DNA of 28,067 nucleotides from Clostridia bacterium (GCA_900759005.1 CAAEUQ010000059.1:1-28067); one strand, 5' to 3'. Numbered from the stretch's first letter, positions 7,485 through 15,704 are shown. The notes: a model not told the origin generated them from the letters alone. Numbers and translations: made by a program.

Positions 7485-9320
7485 ATGATTCAATCCGATA
7501 AGCCCAGTAAAAAACCTCTGATTTACTATTATGCGGTTGCAACGATTGTAATCCTTCTTTTGAACGCGCTGCTGTTCCCGTCGCTTTTGCAGCGGCAGGT
7601 CAAGGAGGTCGGCTACAGCGATTTCCTCAAGATGGTAGACGCCGGCAAGGTCACGGAGGTCGCCCTTGAGCAGGACAACGAGCAGATCGTATTCCTCGCA
7701 AAGGACGACAGCGGCAAGGAAGGAATGTACAAGACGGGCGCGTTCCCGGACGACGGTTTGCGCGAACGCCTCGAAAAAGCGAATGTGGAATTTGAATCCG
7801 TGATTCCGACGCAGAATTCGCCCCTTTTGAACTTCATCATTTCGTGGGTGGTTCCGATTGCGCTGTTCAGCCTGGTGGGGCAGATGATTCTCCGCCGGAT
7901 GCAGAAGCATGGCTTGCCCGGCGGCAACACGATGAGCTTCGGCAAATCAGATGCGAAGATCGTTGCCGAAAACGAGACGGGCGTAACGTTCGCGAGCGTT
8001 GCGGGCGAAGACGAGGCGAAGGACGCGCTGGTCGAGATCGTCGATTTTCTCCACGAGCCGGAAAAATACGCGAAAATCGGCGCAAAGCTCCCGAAGGGCG
8101 CGCTGCTGGTCGGACCTCCCGGAACGGGCAAGACGCTTCTGGCGAAGGCGGTTGCCGGCGAAGCGAAGGTGCCGTTCTTCTCGATCAGCGGCTCTGAATT
8201 CATGGAGATGTTCGTCGGCATGGGCGCGGCGAAGGTTCGCGATCTGTTCAAGCAGGCGAACGAAAAAGCGCCGTGCATCGTTTTCATCGACGAGATCGAC
8301 ACGATCGGCAAAAAGCGCGACAGCGGCGGATTGGGCAGCAACGACGAGCGCGATCAGACACTGAATCAGCTTTTGACCGAGATGGACGGTTTCGACGGGC
8401 GCAAGGGCGTCGTCATTCTGGCGGCGACGAACCGTCCGGAATCGCTGGATCCCGCGCTTCTGCGTCCGGGGCGTTTTGACCGGCGTATTCCGGTTCAGCT
8501 GCCGGATTTGAACGGTCGAATCGCGATTCTGAAGGTTCATGCGAAGGACGTTCAGATGGCGGAAAACATCGATTATGCGGCGATTGCGCGCGTAACTTCC
8601 GGTGCGAGCGGCGCGGAGCTGGCGAACATCGTCAATGAAGCGGCGCTGCGCGCTGTACGGATGCATCGCGACGTTGTTACGCAGGAAGACCTTGAAGAGA
8701 GCGTTGAAGTGGTCATTGCGGGTTATCAGCGCAAGACGGCGGTACTCTCCGAAGAGGAACGGCGGATCGTATCCTATCACGAGATCGGTCACGCGCTGGT
8801 TGCGGCGATGCAGAGCGATTCCGCGCCGGTCACGAAGATCACGATCATTCCGCGCACGTCGGGGGCGCTCGGCTACACGATGCAGGTTGATCAGGGTGAG
8901 CATTTCCTGATGAGCAAGCCTGAGCTCGAGAACAAGATCGCAACGCTGACGGGCGGACAAGCTGCGGAGCAGCTGATTTTCGGCAAGATCACGACGGGCG
9001 CGTCGAACGACATTGAACAGGCGACGAAGCTGGCGCGCGGGATGGTTGCGCGCTACGGCATGAGCGATGAATTCGGCATGGTTGCGCTTGAGGCTCAGAA
9101 CAACGCGTATCTGGGCGGCGATATGTCCCTGACGTGCTCTCAGGCGACCGGCGAGAAGATTGATCAGCAGGTTGTGCAGATTGTGAAGGCGGCGCGCGCA
9201 AAGGCAGACGCGATCCTCCGCGAAAACGAGCCGAAGCTTCACGAGCTTGCGAAATACCTCCTCGAAAAAGAAACGATCACCGGCGAAGAATTCATGCGCA
9301 TTCTCAAGGCTGAGCCTTGA
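7485..9320 (+). CDS. ftsH: ATP-dependent zinc metalloprotease FtsH
   Basis: A 611-residue protein, a normal FtsH length. It is the membrane-anchored AAA+ protease that degrades membrane and short-lived cytosolic proteins. Two membrane segments (about residues 10-32 and 108-130) flank a small extracytoplasmic domain (YSDFLKMVDAGKV). The AAA module has Walker A GPPGTGKT at 210-217, Walker B IVFIDEID and the second region of homology. The protease domain has HEIGH at 432-436 (more often HEAGH) and the third zinc ligand Asp509 in GASNDI. AAGGAG at 7471-7476 sets the start. The final codons and stop (KAEP, then TGA) lie inside a 39-base sequence also found at the end of the ZinT-like gene, so the C-terminal tail is repeat-derived. 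FtsH tails vary, so activity is probably unaffected. Confidence 0.97.
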   Translation: MIQSDKPSKKPLIYYYAVATIVILLLNALLFPSLLQRQVKEVGYSDFLKMVDAGKVTEVALEQDNEQIVFLAKDDSGKEGMYKTGAFPDDGLRERLEKANVEFESVIPTQNSPLLNFIISWVVPIALFSLVGQMILRRMQKHGLPGGNTMSFGKSDAKIVAENETGVTFASVAGEDEAKDALVEIVDFLHEPEKYAKIGAKLPKGALLVGPPGTGKTLLAKAVAGEAKVPFFSISGSEFMEMFVGMGAAKVRDLFKQANEKAPCIVFIDEIDTIGKKRDSGGLGSNDERDQTLNQLLTEMDGFDGRKGVVILAATNRPESLDPALLRPGRFDRRIPVQLPDLNGRIAILKVHAKDVQMAENIDYAAIARVTSGASGAELANIVNEAALRAVRMHRDVVTQEDLEESVEVVIAGYQRKTAVLSEEERRIVSYHEIGHALVAAMQSDSAPVTKITIIPRTSGALGYTMQVDQGEHFLMSKPELENKIATLTGGQAAEQLIFGKITTGASNDIEQATKLARGMVARYGMSDEFGMVALEAQNNAYLGGDMSLTCSQATGEKIDQQVVQIVKAARAKADAILRENEPKLHELAKYLLEKETITGEEFMRILKAEP

Positions 9321-9377
9321 CGCAGTTGCTGCCGCGCTTGATCCCCTCGGAATCGGGTCGGGAAGCGACCCGATTCC
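9305..9377 (+). repeat. Repeat-family copy on the 3' end of ftsH, terminator-like
   Basis: 9305-9343 is identical over 39 bases to the minus strand of 2945-2983 (small CAAGGCT/AGCCTTG hairpin, then the TTGCTGCCGCGCTTG block). The large hairpin follows at 9349-9377: stem GGAATCGGGTCG with CGACCCGATTCC, loop GGAAG. The stem sequence differs from the other copies but stays perfectly paired. TTTTCTTTGTT comes directly after, so this copy also looks like an intrinsic terminator for ftsH. Confidence 0.85.
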
Positions 9378-9416
9378 TTTTCTTTGTTCCAAGCTATCCT
9401 TAGTTCCCATTTTATC

Positions 9417-9458
9417 GCGCATCGAGTCGGGAAGCGACTCGATGCGCTTACTTTTTTG
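9417..9458 (+). terminator. Second GGAAG-loop hairpin with T-run after ftsH
   Basis: GCGCATCGAGTCG (9417-9429) and CGACTCGATGCGC (9435-9447) form a perfect 13-bp stem around the same GGAAG loop. TTACTTTTTT follows, as expected for an intrinsic terminator. Two weaker GGGAA-centred relatives follow, near 9474 and at 9500-9515 (TCGATT, GGGA, AATCGA). The 9321-9587 interval holds only these hairpins and the exporter's terminator. Confidence 0.75.
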
Positions 9459-9555
9459 TTGTTCGTGTTCGATTGGGAAAGCGCTTGCTTTTTTTGCATT
9501 CGATTGGGAAATCGATTTGCTTATTTTCTTTGTTGCAAATCAAATTTCAGGCATG

Positions 9556-9590
9556 GAAAAACCGCGCTGTTTCGGCGCGGTTTGGTTTTA
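9556..9590 (-). terminator. Terminator of the MATE exporter gene, possibly bidirectional
   Basis: AAACCGCGC at 9559-9567 pairs with GCGCGGTTT at 9575-9583. On the minus strand the stem runs into TTTTTCC; on the plus strand it is followed by GGTTTTA. It lies just after the exporter's stop. Confidence 0.75.
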
Positions 9591-10940
9591 CATTTGTTTA
9601 TGCAATGCGTGGTGCGGTCGCTTTTCGCTCAGGAGGTGGAGGTACAGCGGAATCAGGATGGAATCCGCCATAATCCACGCTGCGGGATGCGCAAAACAGA
9701 CTGCGGTATAGCCGAGTTTCGGCACAACGAACAATCCCATCACGGTTCGCGCGATCAATTCAAACAGTCCTGAAAGCATTGCGGCTTTGGAAAAGCCCAC
9801 GCCCTGGAGGGTATTCCTATAGACGTAGATCAATGAAAGCACGGGATAAAACACGCCGTTGATCGTCACAAACTGATGCACGAGGTCGATAATCTTTGTT
9901 TCCGATGGGTCGACAAACATCAGCACGATATATTTCGCGCCGAAAAAGAATATGCAGAACGCGATTGCGGAATACGCCCACAGCATGAGCGTGACCTCCT
10001 TCGTCGCTCTGCGCACACGGTCGAGTCTTCTCGCGCCGTAATTCTGTCCCGAGAACGTCGCCATCGAAACACCGAACGCGTCCATCGGCGACATAACCAG
10101 CGTCTGAACCTTGCTCGCCGCGGAAACGCCCGCGATGATGTCCGTTCCGAGTTTATTCACCGCCTTCTGAAGGATGATCGAGCCGATTGCGGTAATCGAA
10201 AACTGCAATCCCATCGGGAGTCCGATTCCGATCAATCGCTTTACCGTCGGCAAATGCAGCTTCATATCCGCACGCGAAAGCCGAAGCATCGGGAATTTCT
10301 TCACCATGTAGACAAGGCACGCCGCACCGGAGATCAGCTGTGCGATGCCGGTTGCAATCGCCGCGCCCTTCACGCCCATATTCAGGCTTTTGATGCAGAA
10401 AATGTCCAGCCCGATATTCAAAATGCTGCAAATGATCAGGAAGTACAGCGGCGTTTTGCTGTCGCCGAGCGCGCGAATGATCGATGCGAGCAGGTTATAC
10501 ATCATCTGCGCGCCGATGCCCACGAAAATCCACACCAGATAATCGTACGCAAAGCCCATCAGCTCTTTCGGAACGTCCATCCAGACCAGAATCTGCTTCG
10601 TAAGTGGCACGGTGATCGCGGTCATCAGAATCGCGAACACGATTCCGATCCACACGATATTCGCCACGCACCGCTTTACCCCCGCCGCATCCTTCGCGCC
10701 AAAGTCCTGTGCAACTGGAATGGCAAAGCCCGAGCATGAGCCGAACACCAGACCGAGCACGAAAAACGTGATCGAGCCGGTCAGTCCCACGGCGGCAAAC
10801 GGGTTTGTTCCCAGAATTTTGCCTACGATCGCGCTGTCCGCGAGATTATACACCTGCTGGAATACGGTTCCGATCAGCAGCGGCAGGCTGAAAAAGAATA
10901 TCTTTCGGGCGGAATTGCCCGTCGTCATATCGTTTACCAT
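9588..10940 (-). CDS. MATE-family multidrug/organic-cation efflux transporter
   Basis: A 450-residue polytopic membrane protein, the usual MATE length, with about twelve hydrophobic segments. The start reads MTTGNSARKIFFFSLPLLIG after a short extension, followed by the family-typical QQVYNLADSAIVGKILG and AAVGLTGSI, and a second half that repeats the fold (LPMGLQFSITAIGSIILQ). MATE proteins export drugs, toxins or metabolites in exchange for sodium ions or protons. The substrate cannot be told from sequence. GGAGGA upstream supports ATG at 10940. The gene has its own promoter and terminator, so it is not part of the sugar-importer operon upstream of it on the same strand. Confidence 0.95.
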   Translation of the reverse strand: MVNDMTTGNSARKIFFFSLPLLIGTVFQQVYNLADSAIVGKILGTNPFAAVGLTGSITFFVLGLVFGSCSGFAIPVAQDFGAKDAAGVKRCVANIVWIGIVFAILMTAITVPLTKQILVWMDVPKELMGFAYDYLVWIFVGIGAQMMYNLLASIIRALGDSKTPLYFLIICSILNIGLDIFCIKSLNMGVKGAAIATGIAQLISGAACLVYMVKKFPMLRLSRADMKLHLPTVKRLIGIGLPMGLQFSITAIGSIILQKAVNKLGTDIIAGVSAASKVQTLVMSPMDAFGVSMATFSGQNYGARRLDRVRRATKEVTLMLWAYSAIAFCIFFFGAKYIVLMFVDPSETKIIDLVHQFVTINGVFYPVLSLIYVYRNTLQGVGFSKAAMLSGLFELIARTVMGLFVVPKLGYTAVCFAHPAAWIMADSILIPLYLHLLSEKRPHHALHKQM

Positions 10941-10963
10941 TCATCCATCCTCCACACCCAATC

Positions 10964-10991
10964 ATTTTATAGATTTTCCCGTAGAGTGCAA
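10964..10991 (-). promoter_or_regulatory. Promoter of the MATE exporter gene
   Basis: Minus-strand TTGCAC at 10986-10991 and TAAAAT at 10964-10969, with a 16-bp spacer and a leader of about 20 bases. Confidence 0.5.
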
Positions 10992-11036
10992 TAGGATTTC
11001 TGTTATTTCACAATAAAATCCGAGCGACATGAATAC

Positions 11037-11060
11037 GCCGGCTGGAAAATCCCAGCCGGC
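11037..11060 (-). terminator. Hairpin after the sugar-importer operon
   Basis: GCCGGCTGG (11037-11045) and CCAGCCGGC (11052-11060) form a perfect 9-bp stem with a 6-base loop, eight bases past the last stop of the operon. The U-run on the minus strand is weak (GTATT), so termination may be partial. A T-rich run follows only on the plus strand. Confidence 0.6.
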
Positions 11061-11067
11061 TTTGGTT

Positions 11068-11949
11068 TTACGCCTTGACGGCGCCCGAGGTAATGCCTTC
11101 GATGTACAGCCGCGAGCTGAACATGAACATGATCAGCAGCGGAATCGTCGCCATCACGAATCCGGCGATCATCGCGCCGTAATCCGTAATGCCCGTGGAC
11201 GAGGAATAAATCTGCACCGCCACGGAAATCACCTGCTTGCTGTTCGAGTCGATCACCAGCAGCGGCCAAATGAAATCGCCGTACAGACTGATCATATTCA
11301 TGACCACCAGCGTCGCCAGAATCGGCTTCGCGAGCGGCACGGCAATCTTGTAAAACGCCTGAAATTCGCGTGCGCCGTCGATACGCGCCGATTCAAACAG
11401 CGCCGCCGGCTGACTGCCGATGAACGTCCTGCACAAATACATTCCCATGACCTGTCCGCCGGATGCCCAGGGAAGCCACAGCGCCCACCAGGTATTCTTG
11501 AGCCCCAACCGCTGAATCAGCTTAAACGACGGCGTGAGCGTCAACACGCCCGGTACCATCAATAGCGCCAGCATCATCAGGAAGAAGAAATTCTTCAGCG
11601 GGAAATCCAGCCGTGCGAACACATAGCCCGACATCGCCGCCAAAACCACGATCATCGCCGTGCCCACCGCGACAGTAACCACCGAATTGACCATGTTCTG
11701 GATCAGCTGCGTCCACGCCGCATTATAATTGCTCCATTGCGGCGGATTCGGAATCGCCCAGAGGTTGGAATAAAACTGCGCCGGGCTCTTCAGCGAAAGA
11801 AACGCCATCAGAAAGATCGGAATGAACGCCAGCAGCACGAAGATCACCGCAATGATCGTAATCACCGTCTGCGAAGTAATCGCCCGCGCGCGCCATTTTC
11901 TGCGCTGTGCGCGCCCCGCGGCATTCAGTTGCATTTTGGGTACAGACAT
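11068..11949 (-). CDS. Carbohydrate ABC transporter permease, MalG type (CUT1)
   Basis: A 293-residue inner-membrane permease with about six membrane segments, the first at residues 30-52. The cytoplasmic EAA loop that contacts the ATPase reads ALFESARIDGAREFQAFYKI, followed by the usual PLAKPILATL. Together with the upstream permease it would form the membrane channel of a sugar importer of the MalFG/CUT1 class. The start at 11949 has GGGAGG a few bases upstream. Only 18 bases separate it from the preceding permease, so the two are co-transcribed. No ATPase gene is in the operon; CUT1 systems of Gram-positive bacteria often share a general ATPase (MsmX/MsiK type) encoded elsewhere. The exact sugar is unknown. 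Confidence 0.93.
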   Translation of the reverse strand: MSVPKMQLNAAGRAQRRKWRARAITSQTVITIIAVIFVLLAFIPIFLMAFLSLKSPAQFYSNLWAIPNPPQWSNYNAAWTQLIQNMVNSVVTVAVGTAMIVVLAAMSGYVFARLDFPLKNFFFLMMLALLMVPGVLTLTPSFKLIQRLGLKNTWWALWLPWASGGQVMGMYLCRTFIGSQPAALFESARIDGAREFQAFYKIAVPLAKPILATLVVMNMISLYGDFIWPLLVIDSNSKQVISVAVQIYSSSTGITDYGAMIAGFVMATIPLLIMFMFSSRLYIEGITSGAVKA

Positions 11950-11967
11950 CGCTCGTTCCTCCCTTCC

Positions 11968-12396
11968 TCAGTTCAGTTCCTGCGTACGCATCCGCAGGTT
12001 GAGCATCGAACCAATCAGTATTACGACGAACATGACCAGACCCATCGCACACGCGTAGCCGTACTGACCAAACTTCGTCGCCGCATAGTACAGTTCAAGT
12101 CCCGGAACATACGTCGCCGTGCCCGGGCCGCCCGCCGTCAGCAGGTAAATGCCGCCGTAATCCTGAACGGAGCTGATGAATGTCGTGATCACCAGCATCT
12201 TGATCTGCGGCGAAATCAGCGGCAGGTGAATGTGAAAGAAATTCCAGAACGGATTGCTGCCGTCGACCTTCGCCGCCTCGAACAGGTCCTCCGGAATGTT
12301 GATCAATCCGCCGTAGAACACCAGGAATGCAAAGCTGTTCACCCACGGAAAGCCCATCGCAATAATCGAACCCAGCGCGGTCTTCGGATCGCCCAG
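11968..12396 (-). pseudogene. 3' part of the beta-propeller permease, downstream of an in-frame UGA
   Basis: These codons continue the permease reading frame after the UGA at 12397-12399. They begin LGDPKTALGSIIAMGFPWVN and contain the essential EAA loop (EDLFEAAKVDGSNPFWNFFH) and the last membrane segments. A typical MalF-type protein reads WLGDPKTAL here, so the UGA replaces an expected Trp (UGG). No ribosome site precedes the internal ATG at 12357, so this piece is unlikely to be made by itself. If the stop is real, the permease lacks its ATPase contact and the importer should be dead. If it is a sequence error, the whole 11968-13992 is one 674-residue gene. Sequence downstream of the stop is intact, which points to a recent change or an error. 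Confidence 0.8.
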
Positions 12397-13992
12397 TCAC
12401 GAGCGCTTCCATTCGCTCTTGCCAATCACGTCGAGGAAGCTGTTCAGCGCGCCGATGTTCGGATCGAAGATGTTTTTCCACATCAGCGTGGAAACCACGC
12501 CCGGAACAACCATCGGAACGACCAGCAGGAGTCTGAACCAGTAGCGGCGCTTGCTGCTCTTGCCGTCCAATGTGCGCATCGCAAAGACCAGTTCCGCCAG
12601 CAGCACCGGCACGGTCAGGAGCTTTACGAAATTTGCGATCATCAGGACCGCCAGATTCTTTACGCCCAGCAGGAAATAGCCCTCGTTGATCATCTTCACG
12701 AAGTTATCGAACCCGACGAAGTTGACCTCGCGCATCGTGCGCGTCGAAAGACTCCAGTCCGTAAACGCGTAATAAAACGCCTGGAACACATTATAATAGT
12801 TGAAAATCAGGATCAGAACGATCGACGGCGCGAGCATCAGATACGCCGTGCGATGCCGATACATCGATACGAAGAATTTCTTTCCGACCTTGCGGCTGCT
12901 CGGGAACGCGACCACGGCGCTCGCGAACACTGCAATCGCGCTGCCGGCGATCATCCACACGCTCGCGCTCTTGAGCCTGCTCTGAGTGCCGATATTGTCC
13001 AGCCGCGCGACCGAGAATTCGTACAGATCCTGTGACCGCGTTACGACATAGCACCGCTCGGTTCCGAAGTAAATCTGCGAAATGTTCGCATCGGAGCGAT
13101 TGCTGAAATGCTGATTGCCGTCGGCGTCCAGAATGTAGGTATCGCCTTCGCGCGTTCCCACGCCGATCCAACGACCGTCCGGAGACGTTCCGATCGCGCG
13201 GCCTTCGCCGACCATCTGAACGGAGAAAATCTTATTCAGCTCGGAATCGAACCGGAACACGTTATTGCTCTCGTCAAGCACCAGCACATCACCGGTCTCG
13301 GCGACGACCTGAAGCCCGCGAACCTCGCTGCGTGCCTTATTCTGAACCAGCTGCTCGCCGTTTAAGTCAATTTTCGTAATACGAGCGCGGCTGTCGCCAT
13401 AGAAAAGGCTCTGCTGATCGGCGCTGAATCGAATTGCATTCGCGATGTTTTTGAGCTTCATATTCAAAAGCTCCTCGCCGGAATGTACGTCGATCACCTT
13501 CAGCGCGTTTTTGCTCGCGTTTACGCTCGACGTAACCGCCAGTCTGCCAGTCGCCTGATCATAATCCATATCCATGACCTTGCCGCCTGCCGCGAAGGTA
13601 TTCACCAGTTTACCGGAGCCCGCTTCATAAACATATATGTTTCTATCCTGCGAACCGACCATCAGCCAGCGCTCCGCCGTGTCATAGGTCATCATACTGA
13701 CTGCGCCGCTGATCTCGTTTCGCCAGAGCTCGTTTCCACCGTTATCGAACGCCAGAACAACGTTCTGATACGTGCCGAGGAACGTAATGCCCAACTCCTC
13801 GTCAACGTAAATCTGATTGTTCTGCAGGGACGAACCGTATTCAACCCTGCTGAACAGACTGGTTTGCCCGGATGCATAGACGTTGGCCGCGATGGAGCCA
13901 ATCAGCGCGAGCATAAATACAATGGACAACGCGAGTGCGAGGCGATTGATTTTCCCCGTCCGGCCGTCCTTCTTTCGTCTGGGTTCAACCAC
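12397..13992 (-). CDS. ABC sugar permease (MalF type) fused to an extracytoplasmic beta-propeller, ends at in-frame UGA
   Basis: A 531-residue open part of a 674-codon gene. Residues 16-38 are a membrane segment. About residues 47-340 make seven strand-rich blades of PQQ/WD40-like type, for example ITFLGTYQNVVLAFD, WLMVGSQDRNIYVYE, SLFYGDSRARITKID and WIGVGTREGDTYILD. A second membrane segment follows at about 342-362, then a basic cytoplasmic stretch (SSRKVGKKFF) and a MalF-like permease core from about 382. This topology places the propeller outside the membrane, where it could dock the binding protein, the sugar polymer or the wall. MalF itself has a large outer loop, but not one of this kind. 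It starts with GTG at 13992 behind AAGGAG. It sits between the binding protein and the second permease. Confidence 0.88.
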   Translation of the reverse strand: MVEPRRKKDGRTGKINRLALALSIVFMLALIGSIAANVYASGQTSLFSRVEYGSSLQNNQIYVDEELGITFLGTYQNVVLAFDNGGNELWRNEISGAVSMMTYDTAERWLMVGSQDRNIYVYEAGSGKLVNTFAAGGKVMDMDYDQATGRLAVTSSVNASKNALKVIDVHSGEELLNMKLKNIANAIRFSADQQSLFYGDSRARITKIDLNGEQLVQNKARSEVRGLQVVAETGDVLVLDESNNVFRFDSELNKIFSVQMVGEGRAIGTSPDGRWIGVGTREGDTYILDADGNQHFSNRSDANISQIYFGTERCYVVTRSQDLYEFSVARLDNIGTQSRLKSASVWMIAGSAIAVFASAVVAFPSSRKVGKKFFVSMYRHRTAYLMLAPSIVLILIFNYYNVFQAFYYAFTDWSLSTRTMREVNFVGFDNFVKMINEGYFLLGVKNLAVLMIANFVKLLTVPVLLAELVFAMRTLDGKSSKRRYWFRLLLVVPMVVPGVVSTLMWKNIFDPNIGALNSFLDVIGKSEWKRS

Positions 13993-14022
13993 TGTCCGTC
14001 AGCTCCTTGCTCAATCAAATGC

Positions 14023-14056
14023 GCGCTGCGTAAACGGCCTCCCGCCTACGCAGCGC
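14023..14056 (-). promoter_or_regulatory. Intergenic hairpin between sugar-binding protein and permease genes
   Basis: GCGCTGCGTA (14023-14032) and TACGCAGCGC (14047-14056) form a perfect 10-bp stem with a 14-base loop and no U-run. It is better explained as an mRNA-stabilising or partly attenuating structure, giving more binding protein than permease, than as a full terminator. Confidence 0.65.
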
Positions 14057-14096
14057 ATGGAATGGTTTACTTATAGGTCTTTTTCTTCAATCCGGA

Positions 14097-15704
14097 TCAG
14101 TCGCCGGTGGGCTCGTTCTGCGGATTGTCGAGGTCTTCCATCGTGATCTTCGCGATTTCCATCTGAATCAGACCGTACTTCATCTGGTTCTTCTGGTTCA
14201 TATCGCCCCACTCGTCGATGGAGATCTTGCCATTCAGGAAATCGGAGGTGTAGCCGTACCACGCGCGCAGCGCTTCCTGGTTATCGTCGATACCGCGCGC
14301 CAGCTTCTGTCCAAGACCCTTCTGAACGTTGCCGATGTACTCGATGTTCGCAAACATCTCGCCCAGCTCGCCGTCCAGCGTGATGCCCTTGACCAGCGGC
14401 AGACCATCCGGCACGCCGCCGTTCTCGATCAGAGCGCCGATGAACGCGGAATAGCCTTCCGGAGAGGTGTAGAACTTCAGGAAATCAACGACCATTTCGT
14501 CGTGGTCAATGTCCTTCTTGATCGCGGAGAGGAAGCCAGTCGCAACTTCGATCGTGCGCGCCTTCGCTTCGAACACATCGCCTTCCATGCTCGGCATCGC
14601 GAAGGTGCCCAGCGTGAACTTCTGCAGGCCTTCCAGCTCAACCGCCTTGTCGTCGTCGCCGATGGTGACGGTTTCGCCCGCGTCGATGGAGTTCATGGTG
14701 TTCAGGTAATCGCCGAAGAACCAGGAACCGTCGAGATAAATGGCAGCCTTCTGCTGATAGAACAGAGTCTTTTCGCCGTTCTTATCGGTGCCGTAGAAGT
14801 TATCGCCGCCGGAATACTTCGGGAAGATCTTCGCCATGTTGGTCCAAACAGCCTTCATGCCGGGCGTATCTGCACGGATCGTGCCGTCCTTGATGAAGCC
14901 CTTCCAGAAACGAACGTTGTTGTTGTTGACGTTCGCGGGGGTATCGTCGTTGTGCGGATCGGTGGGATCATAGACGAACTTGCCGTCCACGTCCGGATCG
15001 TAGCAGTAGTCGCCTTCCTGCGCGCGAACCAGATTGATCTGAGAACGGGTGGTCTGATCGACGTAAATCTGCGCCAGCCAGCCCATCTGCTCCGCCCAGA
15101 ACGACATGAAGTCGCCCGAAACCGCCACCGGCTGATAGCCCGCCGCGTCCAGCTTCTCGCAGACGGTCACGAACTCGTCCCAGGTCTTCGGGGCTTCCAC
15201 GCCAACCTTGGCGAAGATGTCCGCATTGTAGAACCACAGAACCTGAACCGCGGTGATGGAAACACAATCCCAATCGCCGGTCACGGCGTCAATGTTCTGC
15301 AGGTCGAACGCGATCTGATCCGCCCACGTGCCGTCGGAATACGGGCTGTCGTCAAACGCGTACTCGTAGAAGTTGACGGTCTTGTCCACGCGGTCGGAGC
15401 CCGCCAGGTTGCCGTACACGATGTCGGCTTCCGGCAGCGCACTGTCATAGCCCTGGAACGCGGCCTTAACCCAGTCCGCATAGCCGTCCTGCGGCTTCAG
15501 GTCAACAACAACCTTTACATTCGGGTGCTTCGCGGTGTACGCCGCGCCAACGGCTTCCCATGCTTCCTGAACGCCCTTGGCGGAGTACAGGCTGATGGTG
15601 ACCGTGCCGGAGAAATCATCGCCCTCCGCAAACGCGGCGGTGCAGCCCAGCGCCATCAGAAGCGCCAGCAGCATGCCCAAGAAACGTACCCAAGTCTTCT
15701 TCAT
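14097..15704 (-). CDS. Extracellular sugar-binding protein of a CUT1 ABC importer
   Basis: A 535-residue secreted binding protein (family 1 solute-binding fold) that would capture a sugar or oligosaccharide for the two downstream permeases. The signal peptide spans about residues 1-26 (LLALLMALGCTAAFAEG). The Cys lies in a poor lipobox, so cleavage after AFA is the alternative. The mature part begins SGTVTISLYSAKGVQEAWEA and has the family-typical WDEFVTVCEKLDAAGYQPVA and an internal GSWFFGDYL segment. It is longer than the usual 420-450 residues, as in many gut Clostridia homologues. GGGGAG upstream of ATG fixes the start. It is the first gene of a minus-strand operon with its own promoter and a leader inverted repeat. 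The specific sugar is not deducible, and no glycoside hydrolase gene is adjacent. Confidence 0.93.
   Translation of the reverse strand: MKKTWVRFLGMLLALLMALGCTAAFAEGDDFSGTVTISLYSAKGVQEAWEAVGAAYTAKHPNVKVVVDLKPQDGYADWVKAAFQGYDSALPEADIVYGNLAGSDRVDKTVNFYEYAFDDSPYSDGTWADQIAFDLQNIDAVTGDWDCVSITAVQVLWFYNADIFAKVGVEAPKTWDEFVTVCEKLDAAGYQPVAVSGDFMSFWAEQMGWLAQIYVDQTTRSQINLVRAQEGDYCYDPDVDGKFVYDPTDPHNDDTPANVNNNNVRFWKGFIKDGTIRADTPGMKAVWTNMAKIFPKYSGGDNFYGTDKNGEKTLFYQQKAAIYLDGSWFFGDYLNTMNSIDAGETVTIGDDDKAVELEGLQKFTLGTFAMPSMEGDVFEAKARTIEVATGFLSAIKKDIDHDEMVVDFLKFYTSPEGYSAFIGALIENGGVPDGLPLVKGITLDGELGEMFANIEYIGNVQKGLGQKLARGIDDNQEALRAWYGYTSDFLNGKISIDEWGDMNQKNQMKYGLIQMEIAKITMEDLDNPQNEPTGD

Noticed and set aside
7947..9422. 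Minus-strand open frame of 491 codons opposite ftsH
   Set aside because: Shadow of ftsH; no ribosome site and no recognisable motifs.
12397..12399. Genome-wide UGA recoding or selenocysteine
   Set aside because: UGA ends many intact genes in the window, and neither a SECIS-like element nor a redox-protein context is present.
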